From positions 104,424,853 through 104,488,852 of the forward strand of contig NC_133327.1 in assembly GCF_042186555.1 (NCBI RefSeq): a DNA stretch of 64,000 nt, given 5' to 3'. Shown in pieces: positions 1 to 10,024 of the stretch (positions are counted from its first letter, which is position 1; each line of letters starts with the position of its first letter). The position numbers and the translations under genes were made by a program. Below the pieces are notes generated by a model. That model was given only the letters and a program-made list of their open reading frames with translations. It was not told the DNA's origin and made no database searches. Source of the stretch: Aquarana catesbeiana. Taxonomy: Eukaryota > Chordata > Amphibia > Anura > Ranidae.

Positions 1-349
1 CTCTCATCATCTTATCCCAACATAGGCCTCATCAATCTTTAAGCAATATAGGCTGCTACAAAGTTACAAAAATGTACCTTCATTTCGGACGCTCGCAACT
101 TCAGTTCCTCTATCCTCTACGCACAGAACATACGTATGACACATGCGTAGTATCTTTATATACACTGCGCATGCGTGAAACTCCGCCTGCATCACCCACC
201 CCTGACATTCTTTTTTAACAAATATACTCCGCCCCCTTTTCTTTACGCACAGAATGTTATCGTAGTAAACACGTACGAGTTACACATTTCTTTAACGTAC
301 GAGTTTAGAATGTTATCTTAGCAAACATCGTTCATAGTAAACACTATAT
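1..349. other. Unassigned AT-rich leader
   Basis: No coding potential or recognised element. The motif acgtacgagtt occurs twice and gaatgttatc twice, about 50 bases apart, so a short degenerate tandem duplication is present. The stretch could be the outer part of the Harbinger element that follows, but I see no terminal inverted repeat that would prove it. Confidence 0.3.
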
Positions 350-355
350 GTATAT

Positions 356-404
<49 letters not shown>

Positions 405-467
405 TATTTGTGTGTGTGTGTATATAAATATATATATATACACACACACATATATATATATATAACG

Positions 468-521
<54 letters not shown>
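350..521. repeat. Compound (CA)n/(TA)n microsatellite
   Basis: Alternating blocks of CA/TG and TA dinucleotides, with a TA block of about 50 bases at the right. Peptides rich in Tyr and Ile read through this tract are repeat artefacts, not genes. Confidence 0.95.
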
Positions 522-523
<2 letters not shown>

Positions 524-1200
524 CTGCGGCACAGGGGTGGGCCCAGAAGCTTGTCTGGGGCCTACCACAGCAGCCGAGGAATGGTCCTGAGCTGTCTATC
601 CAAAGGGAAGAAGCTGGACAACTGAGGAGATCCCAGGGGAGGACCCATCATGGAAGGATCACGCAGCGTGCTGGTCTGGAGAGGGGCCTGGAGACTTGGT
701 TGGAGGACGTATCCTAAAAGTAACTATACAGCATAGTGTTGCCGGGTTGGCTTAAAGGTTCAAGCACTGTGACTGACGTTCATTGCAGAAAACCAATACA
801 TCCTGTGGCAGAGGATCATACCCAAACAAGTCTGTGGCAGAGACTTTTGTTCGTGCTACGTACTGGCTGCTAGGCAAGTGAGAGAGGCCTATCCAGGCGA
901 GCAAAGAGTATGTCCCACGATGGGAGCACATTCTATTATAATATCCAAATTCTACCAGAACATTTGTCAAGAACCCTACAAGAAGATATTTGAGTTTCTT
1001 CTGCAGTTTCCCTTCTGCCTCTTTCCTGCTACTTCCTTAGTAAATCGTTTAATAAAGCATTGAAAACGTACTCCAGTGGTAAACTCAACGGAACCCTAGA
1101 CCCAGTGCCGGTAAAATAGAGGGAAGGAGAGTGAAGGTAACAAGCCCGCTTAAACCAGCAGCTCCACCGAGAGTTATTGCTACATATATATATATACACA
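522..1200 (+). other. Unclassified transcript-like or LTR-like tail
   Basis: A GC-balanced segment unlike the AT-rich surroundings, without a long open frame. An AATAAA hexamer lies at 1051-1056 and is followed by sequence that resembles the end of a transcribed repeat. It could be a fragment of an LTR or the 3' end of an unknown retroelement. No partner copy occurs in the window, so the class is unresolved. Confidence 0.25.
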
Positions 1201-1405
1201 CTTGTTGGGGTGTCTCTATCTGTGAAACGTGGCCAAAAAAGGTAAAGAATTCCAGCTTGTTTCAAAGGGAATTTTAATTATGTCTTCAACTAGGAACTCT
1301 GCCCAAACAGACAATTTGTACACCACTTCACTACAATGTTTCATATTACTATTCCTGGACTCAAATATCTGTGTGCTAAGTATAGCTTTTGTTTCATTCA
1401 CACAG

Positions 1406-1877
1406 GGGAGAAAAGACTCAGACAAACTGAACCCAGTGACCCCCGACCGCAACACCCGGATTGGGAAATCAGCCCAACCCCCACAGAGGATGGACAGGTG
1501 GGTGACATGGGCACCCCACCAGGTGAGTGTCTGACACACCAGCTTACGGTAATCTATGTATGGCTACATATTTTAAAATACTTTTTTATCATCTATTTTA
1601 GGTGATCTGGTAGTGGAAGGGGAAGAAGCAAGCACCAGCGCCACCCCCAAGGATGTGTTTGAAGGAGAGTTGGAGGAAGTGGGCGACGTGTGCACCCCAC
1701 CAGGTGAGTGTGTGACACACCAGCTTACGGTAATCTATGTACGGCTACATATTTTTAAATACTTTTTTATCATCTTTTTTTTATGCCACGCTCACTACCT
1801 TAGATGAAATGCGGTATCGGCTGGACAATATGCAACAGGAAATGAAGAACATGACTGATGTTTTGGGGAGAATCTAA
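1406..1877 (+). CDS. Harbinger accessory-protein 3' exons (partial)
   Basis: Three consecutive exons can be modelled: 1406-1522, 1602-1703 and 1804-1877. Each intron starts with GTGAGTG and ends in a pyrimidine-rich TAG acceptor, and the first exon follows a TTCATTCACACAG acceptor. All junctions are phase 1, and the joined frame stays open to a TAA at 1875-1877. The encoded tail is acidic and ends in a short helix-like stretch rich in Met, Gln and Glu (residues MQQEMKNM), as expected for the C-terminal dimerisation part of the Myb/SANT-like second protein of PIF/Harbinger elements. The DNA-binding Myb part is not seen, so the gene is 5' incomplete here. The protein is convergent with the transposase at 2763-3382, a usual two-gene Harbinger layout. 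The exon model is inferred from splice signals. The family assignment rests mainly on that neighbour. Confidence 0.45.
1509..1783 (+). repeat. Duplicated exon-end/intron unit
   Basis: The block CACCCCACCAG-GTGAGTG... with the following roughly 75 bases of intron occurs at about 1511-1600 and again at 1692-1782, with only a few differences. Each copy carries its own splice donor. The upstream copy ends in its own TTTTAG acceptor. The downstream one uses a later acceptor (CTACCTTAG, ending 1803). This looks like a tandem duplication that created an extra in-frame exon. Confidence 0.7.
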
Positions 1878-2052
1878 ATCCCTTTTTCACCCAAAAAAAA
1901 CATTGATCATGTTCTTCATTTTCTTGTTTGCTGACCCCATTCTGGGCCTTTGATTTTTTTTTATAAAAGTTTAGGCCTGTTTCTAAAAAATATTTTATAA
2001 AACTTTAAAAAAAATGAGGCCTGTTTTTAAAAATAAATAAATAAATTCAAAA

Positions 2053-2161
<109 letters not shown>

Positions 2162-2762
2162 TTTGTATTAAAAATATATATATAGAGGCCTGTTTGTTAA
2201 AAAAAAAAATACGTTATATTGAGGCCTGTTTGTTTTTCTAAAAATCAAAAAAAAAAAAAATGGCGTTTGTCATAATAAAAAAAAAAAAATCTAAAATAAT
2301 TTTTACAAATAATTATTAATGATATTGTTTAAAACTAAAATATATATATTTTAACATATAAAATTTGACTAAACGCACATGTGAATGTGCACAGATTAAT
2401 AAAAATTATGTTATTAATCAACAAGATGTGTGGCTTCTTCTTTCAATGCTCAATACCAGTTTTGGAAGTTATTTGTTGTTTACAGTGTCAATGGTGCTTA
2501 TTTACTAAAGGAAAATACACTTGGCACTACAAGTGCTCTAGGATAACCTAGGAGAAAGTCAAAAAGAAAGGCAAGCAATAAATATAATTAGAAATGTTAT
2601 CTGATCAGTATTTTTTATTTAAAACAATTATAGATTCTGTGGTATTACAGTGGCCTCCCTATCCGTAAAAAATTCAACATATTGATCCTGAACTTGACGG
2701 GCACTTTGGGGGGCCAAGCCAGTACGGCCAGTATTCAGGCCTGTCAGAGGATTCTCTATAAG

Positions 2763-3382
2763 TCAGGCCTCAGGCCCAAGTGATACCATATGATTGGTCG
2801 AATGTTTGTGTAAATAATTGTGCAGGATGCAGCACACTAGGACAATGCGATTTATTTTGTATTCCGCCATGTGAATAGCTGTCTGAAACAGGTGGAAGCG
2901 GCTGGACATGATCCCAAAAGCATTCTCCACAACTCTTCTTGCTCTGGCCAGCAGGAAGTAAAAACCTTCCTCTCCGGGGTGAGGGTCCTTTGGGGGAATG
3001 GCCTCATGAGGTGCTTGCATAGACCGAAGGCTTCATATGCTATGAAGACAAAGGGGAGTCCTTCCACGTTATCGGCATCAGGTGGCAATCCCAGGCCACC
3101 ACTCTGGAGACGCTGGTAGAACTCCATCTGGGCAAAGACTCCTCCATCCGACATCCGGCCATTCTTCCCCACGTCCACATACAGAAATTCATATTGTGCC
3201 GACACTACCACCATTAAGACAATACTATGGAACCCCTTATAATTAAAATAGTATGACCCCGAATGGGGTGGTGGCACGATGTGGAAGTGTTTCCCATCTA
3301 TAGCCCCTCCACAGTTGGGAAAGTCCCAACGGGTGGCAAAATGGGATGCCACAGTCTGCCATTCCTGTAGCGTTGAAGGAAA
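2763..3382 (-). pseudogene. PIF/Harbinger (HARBI1-type) transposase, last exon, frameshifted
   Basis: Harbinger transposases are DDE-type nucleases that cut and paste the element into TWA targets. Reading the minus strand from a CTCCCCAG acceptor just above 3382, the frame shows the family signatures in order: LQEW, the first catalytic Asp in GAIDGKH, the second in DVGKNGRMSDGG, the MRPFPQRTLTPE segment, and RARRVVENAFG with the catalytic Glu. The C-terminal part runs to 2763. The front (to about 2965) and the back lie in different frames, so one small indel near 2960-2985 breaks the protein. All catalytic residues are still visible. The N-terminal helix-turn-helix exon is absent: the sequence beyond 3382 is an intron, with a plausible donor (AAG/GTAAGA on the minus strand) near 4427, exactly where piggyBac begins. 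Certain of the family; inactivity is inferred from the frameshift and missing exon. Confidence 0.85.
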
Positions 3383-3607
3383 CTGGGGAGTCAAACAAGA
3401 AAAACCAAAAATCAGTTATTTTGAACATAACATTACAAGTACATTACACAAAAAACATTAGTGCCCAGCATCAGTATAACATTAATTGTAATATTATTTA
3501 AAGACTAAAATTTAAAGGCCCACTTTTTAGATTCCTCACCCTCTCTGATGGCACATTGATAAATTTTAGGGGGGGGTGGAAATTTTTAATCAAGTTCAGG
3601 ACACACA

Positions 3608-3898
3608 GGGGTTGATTTACTAAAGGCAAAAAGACTGTGCACTTTGAAAAGTGCAGTTGTTGTACTCTGCAATGCAGTTGCTCCAGATTTAGTAAATGAG
3701 GTAAGGCTTCATGTTGCAAAGAGTACCCAATCACATGCAAGGGAAATTCAAAAAACATAATTTTTACTTGCACATGATTGGATGATGGAAATCAGCAGAG
3801 CTTCTGCTCATCTACTAAGCCCTGGAGTAAATGCACTTGCAGAGTGCAACCGCATTTTGCAAAGTGCGACATCTATTTGCTTTTAGTAAATCAACCCC
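3608..3898. mobile_element. MITE, GGGGTTGATTTACTAAAGG family
   Basis: About 290 bp bounded by inverted repeats GGGGTTGATTTACTAAAGG and its near-complement TTTTAGTAAATCAACCCC. No coding capacity. It sits inside the first unit of the surrounding minisatellite, which separates the single unit at 3555-3607 from the rest at 3892-4240. A second copy lies at 19793-20041 and a half copy at 8130-8264. Confidence 0.8.
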
Positions 3899-4240
3899 AC
3901 AGAACATTTTAATAAATTTGGGGGGAGGGGATTCTAAATCAAGTTAAGGACACACAGACCATTCTATAACATTTTAGGGGGGGAGGATTCTAGATCAAGT
4001 TAAGGACACACAGACAATTTGGATAAATTTTAAGGGGGGAGGGGATTCTAAATCAAGTTAAGGACACACAGACCATTCTGATACATTTTAGGGGGAGGGG
4101 ATTCTAAATCAAGTTAAGGACACACAGACCATTTGGATACATTTTAAGGGGGGGATTCTAAATCAAGTTAAGGACACACAGACCATTCTGATACATTTTA
4201 GGGGGGGGGGGATTCTAAATCAAGTTAAGGACACACAGAC
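3892..4240. repeat. Minisatellite, ~57-bp unit
   Basis: Six imperfect units built from GGACACACAGACCATT, a short TA/AT-rich piece, a run of 5 to 10 G, and GATTCTAAATCAAGTTAA. The G-run length and an ATTCTGATAC/ATTTGGATAC alternation differ among units. An outlying unit lies at 3555-3607, beyond the inserted MITE. The array sits in the inferred transposase intron of the Harbinger element. Confidence 0.9.
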
Positions 4241-4429
4241 CTGGAGAGGTTAGTGAAGGCAAATATGCATGCAGGACAAAAAAGAGCATTACAAAATTAC
4301 AGCATGCATGAGCACAAAGGGGACATTTACTATATTGCAATCATGGAAATTAGTGTTTGAATAAAGAAATACATTACATTAGCAAACATTAAATACAATA
4401 AAATGTGATGTTAAAGGATAAATCTTACC
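4241..4429. other. Remainder of inferred Harbinger intron
   Basis: AT-rich and without genes. At its right edge the minus strand reads AAG/GTAAGA, a good splice donor that would open the intron ending at the acceptor near 3383. The exon expected upstream is replaced by the piggyBac end. Confidence 0.35.
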
Positions 4430-5990
4430 TTAACCTCCCTGACGGTATGATTATTTCAGATTTTAGGTGCTGAAAGCGGTACCATTATTTTGCATGGAAA
4501 TGTGGCGTTTTATATTGTAGGCCTGTAATTCTTAGGAATAACTCAGTGAAATCTGTCCAAACAACAGTCTAGTAGACATCCTGGGTATGATAAAGTTTGA
4601 AACACAAAATCATAAATTATAATATAATAAATAACTATAAATAATATCAAATAATAATATAATAGTAATAATATTTTTTATTCAATACATTTTAGTAAAT
4701 AATATAATCTAAAACACTGACTTTTTTTTTGGCCAAACGAGAGTGCAATATTAGTAGTCATATTGCTTTAGTAAACATCTCGGGTATGCAAAATTTTAAA
4801 ACACGGTACAGCACAAAGTCCGACGTCACAGTCAGGACAGTAGAATCGGGTTTCTTTTCTGATTTTCCTTCCTGTGTCGTCACGTTTATAGCAGCAAACC
4901 ACACACATCCTTGTGGGTGCTGCCTTCCTTTCCGTTGGTGGAATGTGGTCCATAAAGTGTCGACCTGTCAGGCGTTCCGGGTTCACAACGCCAGCAACAC
5001 GACGTCCAGATCTATTTACAGTCGTTGGTGTTTGGTGCTTGAGAAATATAAGTTTGGCAATGTTCCAAACAAAGTCTGCATGAACCACAGGCCTGTCACT
5101 CTTTTTTTTTAGAAGACTGAAAGTGTTCCACAGGCACTGTTCAAGAAGATGCCTGAAGATTTTTTTGTAATTTTTTTTTTGTTGATTTCTCATAGCAGGA
5201 TAAAAAGTCATGGCCTGGTCAGCTCTGTCAACACCTCCCATGGTGTTGTTGTAGTCCATTATGACTTGAGGTTTCATTACGTCTTTTCCACCTTTTGTAT
5301 GTACCATGACAGTAGAGGTGTTGTGAATGGTACTCATTAGGCACACATCTTTTTTGTCGCGCCATCTCAGTATCATCATTTTGCCTTTCTGCCAGGCAAC
5401 TATTTCTCCTGCCTTGTGCTTTTTATTGCCAAAGGTTGGTGGCATGTCACGCCAGTTAGCTCTAACAGTCCTGTATGCATCCGTCTTGTGTTGTAGAAGG
5501 AACTCATGGAGTTCTGGAGAAGTATAAAAATTATCTGTGGTTACACAGTACCCCTGATTCAGCAATGGCTCAATCAAAGTAAGAACAGAAGCGGTTGCCA
5601 TTCCATGATTACTGAATCTTTTGTTGAATTTGGTCCCTTTCCCGGTGTAAAGGACCGAATTCCGTATGTAACCAGTGCTGGCTTCACAGAGTAAGAATGA
5701 TTTTAAGCCGAATCGTGCTCTCTTAGATGCGATGTACTGTATCCAGCTAAGTCTTCCTTTGTAGGCCATTAGACTTTCGTCGATACTGACGTCTCTGTCT
5801 GGTACATAGGTCTGCTGGAAATTTTTCTGAATAATTTGATATAGATCCCAAATCTTTTTCAGTTTTGGAGCTGGATGAGAAGTCTCATCAAATTCTTCAT
5901 TATTTTGAAAATGCAGATATTTCATTATGAGAGAAAATTTGTACTCCGACATGATGATGCCAAAAAAAGGAGTGGCTAGTATTTTATTGG
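4430..5990 (-). mobile_element. piggyBac-type transposon, 3' side
   Basis: The left boundary is TTAACCTCCCTGACGG, with TTAA (4430-4433) as expected for piggyBac, which duplicates this tetranucleotide. About 300 bp of AT-rich terminal sequence separates the end from the transposase stop. Two copies of a short motif (AGTAGACATC/AGTAAACATC followed by GGGTATG) at about 4571 and 4770 may be internal repeats. The other end is missing: recognisable piggyBac coding stops near 5990 and Tc1 sequence follows. Confidence 0.8.
4768..5952 (-). pseudogene. piggyBac (PGBD4-like) transposase, open but N-terminally truncated
   Basis: This frame of 394 codons has no internal stop. It carries the three catalytic Asp of the piggyBac DDD nuclease: SIDESLMAYKGR (about residue 57), TTDNFYTSPEL (about 138) and MDYNNTMGGVDRADQ (about 232-240). 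The C-terminus has the Cys-rich binding domain (CVVCCYKRD, FYCPDC, then CAVPC). Family members are usually about 550-600 residues, so roughly the first 150-200 are gone. Coding continues upstream of the first Met (residues TPFFGII) to about 5985 and then runs into Tc1 DNA. I chose 5952 only because it is the first ATG in the retained frame. The clean frame suggests a young copy or, less likely, selection. A domesticated host PGBD gene is possible in principle, but the TTAA end and missing N-terminus favour a truncated transposon. Confidence 0.85.
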
Positions 5991-5999
5991 TTGTCCTGT

Positions 6000-6538
6000 T
6001 CCTTTGACCTCATGATTCTCATTTGCTCTGACATGCACTGTGAGCTGTAAGGTCTTATATAGACAGGTGTGTGGCTTTCCTAATCAAGACCAATCAGTAT
6101 AATCAAACACAGCTGTACTCAAATAAAGGTATAGAACCATCTCAAGGATGATTAGAAGAAATGGACAGCACCTGAGTTAAATATATGAGTGTTACAGCAA
6201 AGGGTCTGAATACTTAGGACCAGAGAATCCCCAAATCCAGGTGTGAAAAACGTGTTGCATCTTTCTCAAAAAGACTCATGCCTGTATTAGATCAAAAGGG
6301 TGCTTCTACTAAATACTGAGCAAAGGGTCTGAATACTTAGGACCATGTGATATTTCAGTTTTTCTTTTTTAAGAAATCTGCAAAAATGTCAACAATTCTG
6401 TGTTTTTCTGTCAATATGGGGTGCTGTGTGTATATTATGAGGAAAAAAATGAACTTAAATGGTTTTAGCAAATGGCTGCAATATAACAAAGAGGGAAAAA
6501 TTTAAGGGGGTCTGAATACTTTTCGTCCCCACTGTATA
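6000..6538. mobile_element. Tc1/mariner non-autonomous remnant
   Basis: The right end GGTCTGAATACTTTTCGTCCCCACTGTATA matches the terminal repeat of a Tc1 subfamily widespread in fish and frogs (known family; recognised, not searched). The internal block CAAAGGGTCTGAATACTTAGGACCA occurs twice, at 6198-6222 and 6321-6345, so two alternative element tails are joined head to tail. The left terminal repeat is missing and the sequence starts abruptly against the piggyBac fragment. No transposase frame remains. Confidence 0.8.
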
Positions 6539-6544
6539 TAAGAG

Positions 6545-7726
6545 CGTCAGACTGCAGGATCCTCCCACGGAGGCTGGTCAGTTGCGGCTTTTTTTTTTTT
6601 TCGGTTCGTATTTTTTAATAAAGGACTTGTCCCAAGGCGTCTCTTGTCTTTTTTTACCATTTTGGCACTTTTTTTGTTAAATGGTAGGGGTACATTTGTA
6701 CCCCGTTACCAATTCACACAGGGGGAGGATGGGATCTGGCGGTCCCCTTGTTAAAGGGGGCTTCCAGATTCCGAAAAGCCAGGGTCGTGGGAATGAGGCC
6801 CTTGTCCCCATCAACATGGGGACAAGGTGCTGTAGGGGGCTACCCCAAAGCACCCTCCCCATGTTGAGGGCATGTGGCCAGGTACGGTTCAGGGGGGGGC
6901 CGCTCTCTTGTCCCCCCTCTTTTTCTGTGGCCTGCCAGGTTGCATGCTCGGGTAAGGGTCTGGTATGGATTTTGGGGGGGCCCCTACGCTATTTTTTTAA
7001 AAAAATTTGGCACAGGGTTCCCCATTAAAATCCTTACCAGACCTGAAGGGTCTGGTATGGATTTTGGGGGGACCGCACGCCTTTTTTTTTTAAATATTGC
7101 AAAAGGCTCCCCTTAATTTCCATATCAGACCCAAAGGGCCTGGTATGGATTTTAGGCGGACCCCCACCCAATTTTTTTTTTTAAATTTTGATTCGGGGTT
7201 CCCCTTAATATTCATACCAGACCCAAAGGACCTGGTAATGGATGGGGGGATCCCATGCTCTTTTTTTCAATTATCTGTATCTATATTGCAGAGATCTGAT
7301 AAGTCATTACAGCCGTGATCAGTTTTAAATGACAATTTTTCCTTTGGAAATGTGATTTTGCTGTGGAACTGTTCTAAACATGGGAAAAATGCGCCACTTT
7401 ACAGACATACTATAGAGGCCCCCAAGGCACAATATTTAAAGGAATATTTCCCATTTTTATTGTTTTACGTTAAGCATTAAAAAAAATCACTACTCCCGAA
7501 AAAACAGCCATTTAAAAAAAAAAATTTGCATTGATACATGTCCCCTGGGGCAGGACCCAGGTCCCCAAACACTTTTTATGACAATAACTTGCATATAAGC
7601 CTTTAAAATTAGCACTTTTGATTTTTCATGTTAGTGTCCCATAGAATTTAACGGTGTTCCCGCAGCTTTCGAATTTTCCGCGAACACCACATATTGTTCG
7701 CTGTTCGTCGAACAAAATGCGGTGCA
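6545..7726 (+). repeat. Family A dispersed repeat, copy 1
   Basis: A composite repeat defined here by recurrence: a T-rich start with AATAAAGGACTTGTC, a GGTAGGGGTAC hairpin-like piece, a G-rich block (ACATGGGGACAAGGTGC, GGGTCTGGTATGGATTTT), then an AT-rich part ending in TTCGCTGTTCGTCGAAC. Related copies lie at 10025-12640 (two pieces, mainly minus), 20285-20690 (+) and 58205-58735 (-). There is no protein signature, so the class is unknown. The right side joins directly to a CR1 tail. Confidence 0.7.
6955..7255 (+). repeat. 92-bp tandem units within family A
   Basis: Three and a third units begin with (T/C)CTGGTATGGATTTT and end with CATACCAGACC(C)AAAGG, so each unit has short inverted ends. 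The unit also occurs near 58625-58700 and, as a single copy, at 12575-12610 and 20622-20650. Confidence 0.8.
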
Positions 7727-7960
7727 CGTGGTCACTCATTAAAATTAGAAGAAAAGAGGTTTAACCTTAAACTACGTAGAGGGTTCTTTACTGTAAGAGC
7801 GGCAAACATGTGGATTTCCAAACTATTAGATAAGCACCTGAACAACCGCAACATACAGGGATATACAATGTAATACTGACATATAATCACACACATAGGT
7901 TGGACTTGATGGACTTGTGTCTTTTTTCAACCTCACCTTCTATGTAACTATGTATGTAAC
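7727..7960 (+). mobile_element. CR1 3' end, truncated
   Basis: Nearly identical to the last part of CR1-B (51926-52190). It starts inside the RT C-terminal region and includes GGTTGGACTTGATGGACTTG and the CTATGTAA terminal repeat typical of CR1-clade 3' ends. Relative to CR1-B about 50 bases of the ORF2 C-terminus are deleted after GTGGATTTC. Severe 5' truncation is normal for this clade. Confidence 0.9.
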
Positions 7961-8129
7961 AGTAAAATTTCATGGAGCATATCTGCAAGGGAAATTTTTT
8001 TGGTTGAACTGTTGTGCATTCAGGTGGACTGTGGTCTCTGCTCTTCATGGATGCACTGGGGTTTATTGCACCCTGTCAGAGAATTTGCTCCAAACCTCTG
8101 TAAATTCAACCATGTGCAAGCATAAATGC

Positions 8130-8264
8130 TGTTTTTTTTTTGTTTTTTCCTTACATGTGATTAGATATTTTATGCAAAGTGAAGCTTCTCCTCATTTACT
8201 AAGCTCTGGAGCAAATTTTCTTGCAACGTACACAGTCTATTTGCCTTTAGTAAATCACCCCAAT
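8130..8264. mobile_element. MITE, TTTACTAAAGGCAAA family, half copy
   Basis: Only the right half is present, ending TATTTGCCTTTAGTAAATCACCCC. The body (CTTACATGTGATTAG, TTTACTAAGCTCTGGAGCAA) matches the copies at 3608-3898 and 19793-20041. The left terminal repeat is lost, so it cannot have moved in this form. Confidence 0.75.
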
Positions 8265-8779
8265 GTCTTAATGTATTTTCTGACTACTTTGTGAAAAAAC
8301 AATCTGTACAATGGTGAAAATACACATACTTGTTCCAGGCCAGTGGCTTGCTAAGTAGAAAACTGATGATAAGGGCAATAGTTTTGCAGCTTGCAAATTC
8401 AAAAGCAAGTCAGAAATGACAGTTGCTCTTTCTGTTATGTCTGTGCTTTGTTCATGCAGGGAAAGAAAAAGGCTCACTATAATGCACTCTGCCCAGCTGC
8501 ACATACTTACCTTTTCTTTGTTCCCTTGCTGCTCTATCCAGCCACAGAACAAATATACCAGTAGAAGTAAGACACAATTGCCAATTTTACATTAAATAAT
8601 CTACTGTATATTTATCTCTTTAGCTATGCATGTTCATTACCTAAGATCCAAATAAATGCTGGGGATGTATTCTTTGGTGTAACTCTATATACAGTAAACA
8701 GACAACTAGATTATGAAACTGAAGTAAATGCAAACAACTAGACTGGGAAATAGTGGTAAATGTAAATTTATAGGACAAC
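8265..8779. other. Unassigned sequence
   Basis: No gene, repeat pair or recognised element. Possible short frames on the minus strand have no family features. Confidence 0.4.
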
Positions 8780-9287
8780 TTAAAGGGGTTGTAAAGGTAA
8801 AATTTTTTTAAAATAACAAACATGTTATACTTACCTTCACTGTGCAGCTCGTTCTGCACAGAGTGGCCCCGAACCTGGTCTTCTGGGGTCCCTCGGCGGC
8901 TGTTTCAGCTCCTCCCCGCAAGCATTAACCACCTTAATGCGAGCTCCCTCGCATGGTGGTTAGTGCTTGCGGGCGCGCTCCCGTGATACAGCCGGAGGCT
9001 ATAGCCGCTCACTGTATCACTCGGCCCCGCCCCCCAGCGCGCCGCGTCATTGGATGTGATTGACAGCAGCGCGAGCCAATGGCTGCGCTGCTTCCAATCC
9101 ATCCACTGTAGCCAATCAGCGGCCAGGGTGAGCGGAGGAATAGATGTCGGCAACGAGAAGCTGACTTTCGAGGCATCAGGTAAGTAAAACGGGGGGGCTG
9201 GGGGCGGCGGTATTGTCAGAAGTTTTTTCACCTTAATGCATAGAATGCATTAAGGTGAAAAAATTTTTACCTTTACAACCCCTTTAA
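8780..9287. mobile_element. TTAA-type MITE, 508 bp
   Basis: Flanked by TTAA on both sides, with terminal inverted repeats AAAGGGGTTGTAAAGGTAAAA and its complement. This suits a piggyBac- or Kolobok-mobilised non-autonomous element. The interior is GC-rich and holds two hairpins: GCAAGCATTAACCACC with its complement around 8920-8970, and TTTTTTCACCTTAATGCAT with its complement at about 9222-9263, next to the right end. No coding sequence. Confidence 0.85.
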
Positions 9288-10024
9288 AACAGAACTAAAA
9301 AGAATAAAAATTAATAGCAAAAATTAAAAGATAAAAATAAAGCATTTGCTATAATAATCATCTTCAATCCAAAGGTTTTACTGCAATCGTTTTCTGCGCT
9401 GGATGTCCTTATCTTAATTGACAGCATCTTTAAACCCACTTCCTCTGAGTTAAGGCCATCCTGGACCTGCCCCAGCCTGTTACTAGATAGTGAATGGAGA
9501 AAATTGTGTATACTCTGTGTTATTTAATAATATTTTCTTTTTTTCTTTACTGCATTACTATCGGAGAAAAGAGGGGGGGTGTCCAATAAGTCCCCAATGT
9601 TATAAATCACAGAAAGGGACATGTTCTTGCTATTGAGACTACTTCCAGCCAAAGCAATTTGGGAAAAGGAGGGGCACCAATTTGTTGCCTACTAGATCAC
9701 TGTGAAGTGCTCAGAGCAGAGTGCTTTCTGGTTCATTTATCCTGGAGGAGGATAGCAACCTTCTAACTTTCCAAACTGAATCACTATGCAGCAGGTTCAG
9801 ATGGATGAATAAGCAGTCTTAAACAAGATTGTTTAACCCTTTAAAGCAGATATTGAGGGGGGCTTAAAGTAAACTTGTTCCCATACTATGCACACTAAAG
9901 GTTATACATAATCAAATCAAGCAGTAAAATTGCTTTATAGCAAGTCCTTATGTACCTCTGTAGATAAAGTCAATGTGGAGAATTAATCTTTAAAATTCAC
10001 ATCAGAGGCACTGAAATCTTAGCT
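9288..10024. other. Unassigned AT-rich sequence
   Basis: Nothing recognisable: no open frame with family features, no repeat shared with the rest of the window. Confidence 0.4.

Noticed and set aside
344..590. Tyr/Ile-rich open frames on both strands
   Set aside because: They are translations of the TA/CA microsatellite, with no stop codons because of the repeat, and have no start context or family.
4768..5952. A domesticated host PGBD gene
   Set aside because: The TTAA-bounded piggyBac terminus lies close by and the N-terminus is truncated against a Tc1 element, so a transposon copy is simpler.
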